The position numbers were made by a program, and so were the translations under genes. A DNA stretch of 64,000 nt, from the NCBI GenBank assembly GCA_965116345.1, contig OZ220680.1, forward strand, positions 186,001 through 250,000. The letters are read 5' to 3'. Below the pieces are notes generated by a model, which was not told the origin of the DNA, ran no database searches, and saw nothing but the letters and a program-made list of their open reading frames with translations. The DNA is from VXYL01 sp965116345. Its GTDB lineage: Bacteria > Pseudomonadota > Gammaproteobacteria > Pseudomonadales > Azotimanducaceae. Below, in pieces: positions 1-8,533 of the stretch; position 1 is the stretch's first letter; each line of letters starts with the position of its first letter.

Positions 1-64
1 ACGGGGGTTGAACCCGCGACCCCAACCTTGGCAAGGTTGTGCTCTACCACTGAGCTATTCCCGC
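1..64 (-). tRNA. tRNA-Gly (anticodon GCC), 3' end cut by window edge
   Basis: Read on the minus strand the segment begins GCGGGAATAGCTCAGTGGTA, the typical acceptor and D-arm of bacterial tRNA-Gly, continues with an anticodon loop CTTGCCAAG (GCC) and a TΨC arm GGTTCAACCC. The last acceptor-stem bases and CCA lie beyond position 1. The gene points out of the window. Confidence 0.93.
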
Positions 65-166
65 AGTCAGGCTGCATTCTGCCTTATCGTCGTGGCGAAG
101 ACAAAACCGCTCGGCGGTGGGCGGTGGAAGAGCGGTGGACGAGCGGTGAAAGAGCGGTGAAAGCCG

Positions 167-1165
<999 letters not shown>

Positions 1166-1314
1166 GGAACAGCCCTTGCCAATAGCTCTTTGGATTTTGC
1201 CACTGGATTTCGCCGCTGCATTTTGCCAATAGTTGGCGTAATTCGCCATGGTTTGTGTGTCGAGTGGTCTCATGCCATCGGGAACGCCCCGTGCATTCAA
1301 TGACTTACCGGATT

Positions 1315-1329
1315 GGCACGGATTCTGAA
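1315..1329 (+). promoter_or_regulatory. Candidate sigma-54 promoter of pspABC
   Basis: TTGGCACG with its GG at 1315-1316 is followed after the correct 10-bp gap by GA at 1327-1328, where the consensus is GC. The -24 box is perfect (TTGGCAC), the -12 box CTGAA is one base off. It lies 50 bp upstream of pspA and downstream of the divergent pspF start. Two copies of TTGCCAATAG (near 1177 and 1222) sit upstream and could be activator sites. Assignment rests on PspF being a sigma-54 activator. Confidence 0.5.
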
Positions 1330-1378
1330 CGACATGGACCATGCGAATAGCAAACCGAAACCAACGGAGGTTGTTGAA

Positions 1379-2050
1379 ATGAGCGTGTTCTCGCGTATGT
1401 CGGACATCGTCAATTCGAACATCAACGCCCTGCTCGACAAGGCGGAGGATCCGGCGAAGATGGTCCGCCTGATCATCCAGGAGATGGAGGAGACCCTGGT
1501 GGAGGTCCGCTCCACGTCGGCGCGGGCCATCGCCGACAGAAAGGAGTTGACCCGCCGCCACGACCACCTGTGCCACGAGGCATCGGAGTGGGAGCGCAAG
1601 GCCGAACTCGCGGTCGCCAAGGACCGCGATGACCTGGCCCGCGCGGCGCTGGTGGAGAAGTCCAAAGCGGACGAGGTGGCCGCGGCGGTGGAGGCCGAGC
1701 TTGGGGCCCTCGAGGAGACGCTGACGAAACTGAACGAGGACATCGGTGCGCTGCAGCAGAAGATCAAGGACGCCAAGGCCCGCCAGAACGCCATCCTGTT
1801 GCGCGGCGAGGCCGCGAAAGTCAGGCTCGGCGTGCGCCGCCAACTCAGCGACCACAACATCGACGACGCCATGTCGCGCTTCGAACTCTACGAGCGCAAG
1901 ATGGATGATCTCGAAGGTCAGATCGAGTCCTACGACATGGGCAAGCGGACGCTGTCCGACGAGATCGAGCAGCTCGAAACGGACGAAGCGGTGGACGAGG
2001 AACTCGAGAAGCTGAAGGCTCGAATCCGCGCCGCCGCCGACAAGAACTGA
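1379..2050 (+). CDS. pspA: Phage shock protein A (PspA/IM30 family)
   Basis: 223 residues, the normal PspA size. Starts MSVFSRMSDIVNSNINALLD, the membrane-binding amphipathic helix of the family, followed by long coiled-coil helices rich in E, K, R and A. PspA coats and stabilises the stressed inner membrane (ESCRT-III-like scaffold) and, when unstressed, holds PspF inactive. The ATG at 1379 was chosen because an ACGGAGG ribosome site lies at 1363-1369 and the conserved N-terminus begins there; an in-frame ATG 66 bp upstream adds nothing conserved. First gene of pspABC. Confidence 0.96.
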   Translation: MSVFSRMSDIVNSNINALLDKAEDPAKMVRLIIQEMEETLVEVRSTSARAIADRKELTRRHDHLCHEASEWERKAELAVAKDRDDLARAALVEKSKADEVAAAVEAELGALEETLTKLNEDIGALQQKIKDAKARQNAILLRGEAAKVRLGVRRQLSDHNIDDAMSRFELYERKMDDLEGQIESYDMGKRTLSDEIEQLETDEAVDEELEKLKARIRAAADKN

Positions 2051-2074
2051 CAAGGCCGGTGAGAGAGTTGGCTG

Positions 2075-2317
2075 ATGGACGAGTTGCTTGCCATCTTCAT
2101 TGTTCCGACGGTGCTGTTCATGACCGTCGTGGCACCGATCTGGCTCGTGATGCACTACCGACTCAAGCAGCGCACGGCCGGTTCTCTCTCGGTCACCGAA
2201 CGCGAGGAGCTCGACGAATTGACGGCGGCGGCGGAGACCATGCGTGAACGAATTGAGGTGCTTGAGTCGATCCTCGATGCCGAGACGCCGACGTGGCGCC
2301 AGCGAGCGGAGCGATGA
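2075..2317 (+). CDS. pspB: Envelope stress response membrane protein PspB
   Basis: 80 residues, family length. One N-terminal transmembrane helix (about residues 5-26), then a charged amphipathic segment (EREELDELTAAAETMRERIEVL) typical of PspB. With PspC it senses inner-membrane stress and draws PspA away from PspF. Lies 24 bp after pspA; its end overlaps the start of the pspC reading frame at ATGA (2314). Confidence 0.92.
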   Translation: MDELLAIFIVPTVLFMTVVAPIWLVMHYRLKQRTAGSLSVTEREELDELTAAAETMRERIEVLESILDAETPTWRQRAER

Positions 2318-2947
2318 ACGCCGGACATGATCGGCGCGACGCCCGCGGCCGGGCCGGTAACGGTGGCGACGCGAACGCAAGGATTCGGGACGCCGCTCAG
2401 CGCCTCGAAGGGGCGGTCCGGGATCTCGCCGCCGGGGCAAGCGACAACGTCGCGGAACACCTGGATCGAGTCGCTCGGCGGCTCACCCGTGAAGCCGAAC
2501 TGCGCCGCGGTCAGGTTCCGAGTGAGGACGACCCGTGGACGACCGCCCGGCCCCCCGCGCAACCTCGGCGTCGCCGCTTGAACCGGTCGACACGCCAACG
2601 GTCTGTTCGGCGTGTGCGGCGGAATCGCCGAACACTATGGCATCGAGGTCCTGATCGTTCGCCTGATCGCGATTGCGGGGCTCCTGTTCCTGACCACGCC
2701 GACGGTGATCACGTACGTCGTCGCGACCTTCGTCATGAAGAAGCGAGCGGTGGCCCCCACCGAGCGTCCGGCGCCCGTCGAGGCGCCGGCATCCCGGACT
2801 TCGCGGGAGGATTCAGCGGGCCGCCGGTTCCGCGAGGTGCGGTCGCACTTCGACCGCGTCGAACAACGCCTGCGTCGCATCGAAGGTCACGTCACCTCCG
2901 AGAGCTATGAACTGCACCGCGAACTGGAGAGGATGGCGAGATCCTGA
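2314..2947 (+). pseudogene. pspC: PspC, reading frame broken by a +1 shift near 2592-2600
   Basis: The gene opens at ATG 2314, overlapping the pspB stop, with an N-terminal extension of about 90 residues (a charged amphipathic segment) running to RRRRLNRSTRQ. The PspC domain then continues in the next frame as NGLFGVCGGIAEHYGIEVL, a hydrophobic segment (LIAIAGLLFLTTPTVITYVV) and a basic tail to the stop at 2945-2947. RRL.RS....GVCGGIAE is the family signature and spans the break, so the shift must lie between a TGA in the second frame (about 2578) and 2597. One extra base in ACGCCAACGG explains it. Either a real mutation or an assembly error. The 3' end overlaps the convergent ugpQ-like gene by 56 bp. 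Confidence 0.82.
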
Positions 2948-3650
2948 CGAAGCGGTCTGGAAAATCGGTGAACAGCCCGGCAACGCCCCAGGACCGAAGC
3001 AGCCGGCCACGTTCCGGGTCATTGACGGTGTAGACCAGACACCGGCAACCCCAGCTTCGAACCTTCGCCACCCGATGCGCGGTCGCCGCTCGATCCGAGA
3101 GGTGGACCGACCACGCCGACAGCTCGGCCGCGGTGCCGCGCAAGCCCACCGACCAGCGTCCGGCAAGCGGGGCACACGCCACGTGGGGACAGCGGTCCCG
3201 GAAGCGGGCCAGCTCGGCGTAGTCGAACGATGAAACCAGCAGCGCACGGTCCCGGCGGTCCCCAGCCAAGCAGCGGACGATGGCCGCGACCGGCTCCCCT
3301 GTGCCGGGACCCTTGAGTTCGATGTTCACCATCACCTCGCGTGGTATCGCATCGAGCGTCTCTTCGAGGGTCGGTATCGTCTCGCCGCAACCCGCGTCCA
3401 GACTTCGCAGTGCGCTGAAGGAATGATCCGTCACCGGGCCCGATCCATTGGTGGTGCGGTCGACGTCGGCGTCGTGAATGACAACGAGCCGCTTGCCACA
3501 CAGGCGGACATCCATCTCGATCCCGTCGACGCCCAGTTCCACGGCCCGGGCGAAGCTCGCCAGGGTGTTCTCCGGGGCCAGTCCAGCGGCCCCACGGTGG
3601 CCGAATATCAGAAAGCCGGGAGACGATTGCGGTAACATCCTCGCCATCAT
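2892..3650 (-). CDS. ugpQ: Glycerophosphodiester phosphodiesterase
   Basis: 252 residues, UgpQ/GlpQ cytoplasmic type with no signal peptide. Hydrolyses glycerophosphodiesters to sn-glycerol 3-phosphate and an alcohol. Signature motifs: FGHRGAAGLAPENT (catalytic His with the ENT loop), DGIEMDVRL (metal-binding E.D), VIHDADVDRTTNGSG (second catalytic His), NIELKG. The start is uncertain: ATGs lie at 3650, 3647 and 3638. The gene is divergent from dnaX with start codons overlapping, so the two must share a promoter region inside each other's 5' ends. Symbol by family resemblance only. Confidence 0.88.
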   Translation of the reverse strand: MMARMLPQSSPGFLIFGHRGAAGLAPENTLASFARAVELGVDGIEMDVRLCGKRLVVIHDADVDRTTNGSGPVTDHSFSALRSLDAGCGETIPTLEETLDAIPREVMVNIELKGPGTGEPVAAIVRCLAGDRRDRALLVSSFDYAELARFRDRCPHVACAPLAGRWSVGLRGTAAELSAWSVHLSDRAATAHRVAKVRSWGCRCLVYTVNDPERGRLLRSWGVAGLFTDFPDRFVRISPSSPVRGAVHSSRR

Positions 3651-5280
3651 GAGTTATCTCGTGTTGGCGCGGAAGTACCGGCCGCGCACGTTCGCGGACG
3701 TCGTGGGCCAGGAACACGTCGTCAAGACCCTCGCCAACGCCCTCGACAACCAGCGACTCCACCACGCCTACCTGTTCACCGGCACCCGCGGGGTGGGCAA
3801 GACGACCCTCGCGCGGATTCTCGCCGCCTGCTTCAACTGCGAGACCGGCATCACATCCACACCCTGCGGCGAGTGTACGGCGTGCACCGGGATCGCCGGG
3901 GGCAACTTCATGGACCTGCTTGAGGTGGATGCGGCATCCCGTACCGGCGTGGACGATACCCGCGAGTTGCTCACCAGCGCCGAGTTCCTGCCGGCGCAGG
4001 GGCGTCACAAGGTCTACCTCATCGACGAAGTGCACATGCTGACGGGGCATAGCTTCAACGCTCTGCTGAAGACGCTGGAGGAGCCGCCGGAGCACGTCAA
4101 GTTCCTGCTTGCGACCACCGAAGCGAAGAAGATTCCCGTCACGGTGCTGTCACGCTGCCTGCAGTTCAACCTGAAGAACATGCGCCCGGAGGTCATCGAA
4201 AGCCAGCTCTACAAGATCCTGAAGGCGGAAGAGATCTCTGCCGAGGAGGAGGCCCTCGCGGTTATCGCACGTGCCGCCCGGGGCAGCATGCGCGACGCAC
4301 TGTCCATCACCGACCAGGCCATCGCCCATGGTGCGGGCGTAGTCGCCATCGACAGCGTCAACGACATGCTTGGCATCGCTGGGCGCGACGAGGTCGGGGT
4401 TCTGCTGGACGCCCTGGCGGGCCGCGACGCGGAAACGCTTCTCGCCGCCGGCGACGAACTCTGCGACCGCTCGCTGGACCTCGGCGGGATCCTCGAGGAT
4501 ATGCAGCGTGCGTTCCACGACCTCGCCGTCGCGGCCGAGCTGGGCACGCAGGCGCAGCCTCCCTTCGAGCGCTTCGAGAGGGCATTCTCGGCGGAGGATC
4601 TACAGTTGTATTACCAGATCGCGTTGATGGGCAGTCGCGACCTGGAGTTCGCACCGGACCCCAAGGTCGGCTTCGACATGACCTTGATCCGGCTGGCATC
4701 GTTCGAACCGGCGGCGGGTGACGACGGTGTTCGGCCGTCGACAGAACCTCGGGAAGACCGCGCAAGCCGACCTCAGCCTGACACGGCGGTGCCCGAAGAG
4801 CATGCCCCGCCCGCCGATGCCGTGCCCGCGCAGTCCGGCGAGGTTAACGGCGACTGGCACGAGATCGTCGCCCGGGTGACGCCGGAAGCCGGGGTCAATG
4901 CCATGATTCTCGGACACTCGAATCTCTTGATTCGCGGTGAGGAGCATTGGACCGTACGCGTCGACGAGGAGCACCGGTCGCTACTCAACGACAAACGGTG
5001 CGACGAGATCGGGTCAGCTCTCTCACGGTTTGCAGGCAGACCGATGCGCGTCGACTATGAAGTTGGTGAACTGTCAGAGGAACCGCCCGCCGCCCGCCGG
5101 GCAAGGCTCGAATCCGAGGCCCGCGAGGAAGCCAAGGCGGTGCTCATGGGCGATGCCAACGTGCGCACCCTCTTATCCGAGTTCGATGGCCGGTTGGAGT
5201 CCGCGGAATTGCTCGCTGGTCGGGAGTCATCGGCGTCGGACGACCCTGTCGCGCCAAGCGACTCCGGCAACCCACCGTGA
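3649..5280 (+). CDS. dnaX: DNA polymerase III subunit gamma/tau
   Basis: 543 residues. Clamp-loader ATPase of the replicative polymerase. Starts MSYLVLARKYRPRTFADVVGQ, the near-invariant DnaX N-terminus. Walker A GTRGVGKTT (about residue 45), a zinc-binding cluster (CFNC...CGECTAC), Walker B IDEVHML and sensor SRCLQF are all visible, followed by a low-complexity linker and a tau C-terminal domain. I see no poly-A slippery site of the E. coli type, so there is no sequence support for gamma made by frameshifting. The stop overlaps the ybaB GTG start (GTGA). Confidence 0.97.
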   Translation: MSYLVLARKYRPRTFADVVGQEHVVKTLANALDNQRLHHAYLFTGTRGVGKTTLARILAACFNCETGITSTPCGECTACTGIAGGNFMDLLEVDAASRTGVDDTRELLTSAEFLPAQGRHKVYLIDEVHMLTGHSFNALLKTLEEPPEHVKFLLATTEAKKIPVTVLSRCLQFNLKNMRPEVIESQLYKILKAEEISAEEEALAVIARAARGSMRDALSITDQAIAHGAGVVAIDSVNDMLGIAGRDEVGVLLDALAGRDAETLLAAGDELCDRSLDLGGILEDMQRAFHDLAVAAELGTQAQPPFERFERAFSAEDLQLYYQIALMGSRDLEFAPDPKVGFDMTLIRLASFEPAAGDDGVRPSTEPREDRASRPQPDTAVPEEHAPPADAVPAQSGEVNGDWHEIVARVTPEAGVNAMILGHSNLLIRGEEHWTVRVDEEHRSLLNDKRCDEIGSALSRFAGRPMRVDYEVGELSEEPPAARRARLESEAREEAKAVLMGDANVRTLLSEFDGRLESAELLAGRESSASDDPVAPSDSGNPP

Positions 5281-5603
5281 ACCTCGGCGACATCTTCAAG
5301 CAGGCACGTGACCTGCAGGAGCGTCTCGGCGAGACGCAGGAGATGCTGAAAGCCATCAGTGTGACGGGCGAGAGTGGCGGCGGACTCGTCAAGGTGACGC
5401 TGAACGGGCGTTTCGAGGCGCTGCGCGTGGAGATCGAGCCGGGCCTAGAGGAGGACCGCAGCGTGCTCGAGGATCTCATCGCCGCCGCCATGAACGACGC
5501 CGTTCGCCGCGTGGAAGCCGCACAGAAAGAGAAGATGACGGACTTGGCAGAGCGTCTCGGTTTGCCGCCGGGAATGAACCTGCCCGGCGGCCTGGCTCGC
5601 TAG
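5277..5603 (+). CDS. ybaB: Nucleoid-associated protein YbaB/EbfC
   Basis: 108 residues. Small DNA-binding dimer of the YbaB/EbfC family; MNLGDIFKQARDLQERLGE...GESGGGLVKVTLNG...GLPPGMNLPG are the family's hallmarks. GTG start at 5277 overlaps the dnaX stop by 4 bp, so translation is coupled. dnaX-ybaB-recR is a conserved operon in Proteobacteria. Confidence 0.95.
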   Translation: MNLGDIFKQARDLQERLGETQEMLKAISVTGESGGGLVKVTLNGRFEALRVEIEPGLEEDRSVLEDLIAAAMNDAVRRVEAAQKEKMTDLAERLGLPPGMNLPGGLAR

Positions 5604-5609
5604 TAGCCG

Positions 5610-6209
5610 ATGCGGATCAGCCCGCTTATAGACCGCCTGATCGAATCCCTGCAGGCGTTGCCGGGCGTCGGGCCCAAGACGGCGACCCGCACCGCGCTGC
5701 ATCTCCTGCAACACAACCGGGAAGGTGCCCGTGCCTTGGCCGCCGCCTTGTCCGAAGCCGCCGACAGCGTACGGCGTTGTCAGTCCTGCCGGACGCTTAC
5801 GGAGAGCGACCTCTGCGGAATCTGCGCCAATCCCAGGCGCGACGCGGCGGTGCTGTGCGTGGTGGAATCGCCTTCGGACATCGTCGCGATCGAACTTGCC
5901 GGTAGCTTCAGCGGACGCTATTTCGTGTTGCACGGACGGCTGTCGCCGATCGACGGCATCGGACCCGAGGAACTCGGCCTCACGCAACTGCCGGCCCATG
6001 TCCGTTCGAGCGGTGCCCGCGAGGTGATCCTCGCCACCAATCCCACGGTCGAGGGTGAGGCGACCGCGCACTACATCAAGGAATCGCTGACGAACACCGA
6101 TGCCGAGGTCACGCGCATTGCCCACGGGGTGCCCCTTGGCGGCGAACTGGAATATGTCGATGGAGGGACCATTGCCCATGCCCTACAGGGCCGACGCAGC
6201 GTCGACTGA
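5610..6209 (+). CDS. recR: Recombination mediator protein RecR
   Basis: 199 residues, standard length. Works with RecF/RecO in loading RecA on gapped DNA. Shows the N-terminal helix-hairpin-helix (LPGVGPKTATRTALHLL), the Cys4 zinc finger (CQSC...CGIC) at about residues 55-72 and a Toprim domain (CVVESPSDIVAIE; later GEATAHYIKE). Begins 6 bp after ybaB. Confidence 0.97.
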   Translation: MRISPLIDRLIESLQALPGVGPKTATRTALHLLQHNREGARALAAALSEAADSVRRCQSCRTLTESDLCGICANPRRDAAVLCVVESPSDIVAIELAGSFSGRYFVLHGRLSPIDGIGPEELGLTQLPAHVRSSGAREVILATNPTVEGEATAHYIKESLTNTDAEVTRIAHGVPLGGELEYVDGGTIAHALQGRRSVD

Positions 6210-6210
6210 G

Positions 6211-7319
6211 GTGTTGGCGGGCGGCGGCGCGTCAGCCACTGCGCTGATCGACGACGACGACGAGCTGGCCGCCTGTGTCGCCGCCCTTGGTGTGGAAGTC
6301 GGGATCGACACGGAGTTCATCCGGGTACGCACGTTCTTCCCGATTCCGGCCCTCTACCAGTTGGCCGGGGATGGCGGCGTCGCCTTGGTGGATGCGCAGG
6401 CGAAGGCGAGCTTCGACGCCTTGCGCACAATGCTGGTCGATCCCGAGCGCACCAAGGTCGTGCATGCCTGCTCGGAGGACCTGGAGGTCATCGAACATCA
6501 TTTGGTGTGCGACCGCGCAACCTGGTGGATACGCAGCTTGCCCATGCGTTTCTTGGCGAGGACTTCTCGGCGAGCTACGCCAGACTCGTGAAGCACTATC
6601 TGGACGTGGATCTCGACAAGCACGAGACCCGCTCGGACTGGCTGCAGCGACCGTTGTCGGTCCGGCAGGTGGCCTACGCCAAGGAGGACGCGGCGCATTT
6701 GCTGCCGATCTGGTCCCGCCAGCGCCACGCACTAGAGGACAAGGGTCGTCTCGACTGGTTCCACGAGGACATGGCGAGCGTCCTGGGCAAGCAGGCGGAC
6801 ACGCCGGATACCTGGTACCGAACGCTGAAGGGTGCGCGGCGGCTGAGAGGCCCAGAGTTGGCGGTGCTGAGGAGCCTAGTCCGATGGCGGGAGAACGAGG
6901 TGCGTCGACGCAATATGCCGCGGGCCCACCTGGTGCGCGACGACCAGCTTGTCGACATGGCGCGACAGGAGACGCTGGAGATCGCCGACGTCGGGCGATT
7001 GCTTTCCCGACGGGCGACGAAGCGCTACGCGAAGACCATCGTCGACATGCACCGTCGGGGCCGGGAAGACCCGAATCCCCGGCCGTCACTGCCACCCGGC
7101 CTCACCCGTCGTGACGGGGCGACGATCACGGAACTGCGGGACGCCGCGCGGCGCGAAGCGGCGGGCCTCGGTATCGCCCCCGAGTTGCTTGCCCGCAAGC
7201 GCGAACTGGAAGCGGACTATCGGCATCATCGTGAGCACGGTAGCCTGCCGCCACGCTACCAGGGTTGGCGCGGCAAGGTGCTGGGTGCGGTGTTCCGAGA
7301 GATCCTGGCGGCACGCTGA
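6211..7319 (+). pseudogene. rnd: Ribonuclease D, reading frame broken by a -1 shift near 6500-6520
   Basis: 3'-5' exoribonuclease of the DnaQ/DEDD fold, involved in tRNA 3' maturation. The 5' part contains the ExoI motif IDTEFIRVRTFFP and the ExoII region ACSEDLEVIEHHL. The frame then shifts: the rest (NLVDTQLAHAFLGEDFSASYARLV ... DVDLDKHETRSDW, ExoIII YAKEDAAHLLPIW, HRDC domain) continues one base earlier. A single missing base around GGTGTGCGACCGCG joins them into one normal protein of about 369 residues. GTG 6211 follows recR directly; ATG 6178 inside recR is an alternative. Truly inactive gene or assembly error; the downstream part shows no other decay, which favours the latter. Confidence 0.85.
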
Positions 7320-7777
7320 TGCCTGCGGGCAAGCCGTTCTGGCAGTACAAGAGACTCGACGAGATGACCGGCGACGAGTGGGAGTCGTTGTGCGATGGCT
7401 GTGGTCGCTGCTGCGTTGTCAAACTTGCGGACGCCGATACCGGCGAAGTCCATCCGACGTCGGTTGTCTGTCGTCTTTTCGACCGGGACACGTGCCGATG
7501 CACGCGATATGCACAACGGCATCGGCTGGTTCCCGATTGCGTGCATCTGACCGCTCAAACCGCTGCCCGGTACGACTGGCTGCCCGACTCCTGTGCCTAC
7601 CGTCGCCTGGCGAACGGTCGTGACCTCGCCTGGTGGCACCCCCTCGTGTCGGGAACGCCGAAGACGGTCGTCGATGCCGGGATCAGCGTCTTCGGCAACG
7701 TCGTTCCGGAGCAGTGGATTCATCCGGACGAGTCGCTTGAAGAGCATGTCGTCCGCTGGGTGGACCCGGAAGAGTGA
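7319..7777 (+). CDS. ycgN: YcgN family cysteine cluster protein (UPF0260)
   Basis: 152 residues. Conserved cysteine pattern DGCGRCCVVKL ... CRLFDRDTCRCTRYAQR ... PDCV ... LPDSCAYR is characteristic of the YkgJ/YcgN putative Zn or Fe chelating family; the biochemical role is unknown. The ATG overlaps the rnd stop (TGATG), matching the rnd-ycgN linkage seen in other gammaproteobacteria. Confidence 0.92.
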   Translation: MPAGKPFWQYKRLDEMTGDEWESLCDGCGRCCVVKLADADTGEVHPTSVVCRLFDRDTCRCTRYAQRHRLVPDCVHLTAQTAARYDWLPDSCAYRRLANGRDLAWWHPLVSGTPKTVVDAGISVFGNVVPEQWIHPDESLEEHVVRWVDPEE

Positions 7778-7792
7778 CCGGCTACACGCTAG

Positions 7793-8071
7793 TGTCATGT
7801 CAACCCTCAAATATCGCGTCAGCGCGTCCGCAAGCGTCCAGTCCGCTAGGCGGCGTCTCGAAGGCATATCGGGCATACGCCGAGAGGCGCCAACAACGCG
7901 GATGGGCGCTTGCGGGCGCGCCCTTCGGGTGGACGCCGGAGCGCCCCTCGCCCCGTCGCTTTGCGACGGACCGTTGCAGACGCTCGACGTACCCCGGTAC
8001 GATTTCGCGCCTGCGCCTTGCGAGGAATGCTCCGGCGTCCACTGACGCGACATTTGAGGGTTGACATGACA
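7793..8071. mobile_element. 279-bp MITE-like element with 30-bp terminal inverted repeats and CTAG target duplication
   Basis: The left end TGTCATGTCAACCCTCAAAT continues to TATCGCGTCAG; the right end is its reverse complement with one mismatch in 30 bp. CTAG flanks both ends (7789-7792 and 8072-8075), as expected for a 4-bp target duplication. The interior has no convincing gene. TGT...ACA ends and a CTAG target resemble elements mobilised by IS481-type transposases, but no transposase is in the window. The element sits inside the first codons of the next gene. Confidence 0.85.
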
Positions 8072-8377
8072 CTAGCCTGGCTGGTGTTGGGCGTGTCCGC
8101 GATCGCGGTGGCGGCGCTCGTGTTCGTGGTCATGCCGCATTGGGGGCGGGTTCGCTATCTGGCCGCCGCCCTCGTCCTGGTGTGGTCGATGACACCGTTC
8201 CGTTTCGATGGCGAGCACTGGGCGCCCGCCTTCGCGGTGGCCATCTTTCGCCTGTTCCTGGAGGAAGGTGCCGACGCACGGCCTTCGGTGTTCCTTCTCG
8301 GATCGGTGACGGCCATCGTGCTGGCCGTCTACCTCGTCGTCGGCATCGTCCTCGCTGCTCTGAACAAGCTGCGCTGA
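8066..8377 (+). CDS. Small integral membrane protein, start rebuilt by the inserted element
   Basis: 103 residues with three predicted membrane helices (about 3-22, 30-45, 75-98); function unknown. The ATG at 8066 and its GAGGG ribosome site (8056-8060) lie in the right inverted repeat of the inserted element. If element plus one CTAG is removed, a GTG at 7774 overlapping the ycgN stop would read MTGYTLAWLVLGV; the present start reads MTLAWLVLGV in the same frame. The insertion thus replaced six N-terminal codons with three and kept the rest intact. Confidence 0.75.
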   Translation: MTLAWLVLGVSAIAVAALVFVVMPHWGRVRYLAAALVLVWSMTPFRFDGEHWAPAFAVAIFRLFLEEGADARPSVFLLGSVTAIVLAVYLVVGIVLAALNKLR

Positions 8378-8533
8378 AAGGGCGGCGCCAAGGGTAGGTC
8401 CAGCGGCCCGTCGGCCCCTCAGGTTTTTGCGCGTAAAGTGGCAGTCTGCTAGAGTCCCGCAACCCTTTGGGCGAAAAGGATTTCCCCAATAGCGTCGCCG
8501 TTTACATTCGTTCCCCTTCGCGAAATTGGCCTG

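Noticed and set aside
1166..2440. N-terminal extension of the pspF frame up to 2440
   Set aside because: It runs antisense through pspA and pspB, has no conserved sequence, and PspF homologues begin at the ATG 1165 region.
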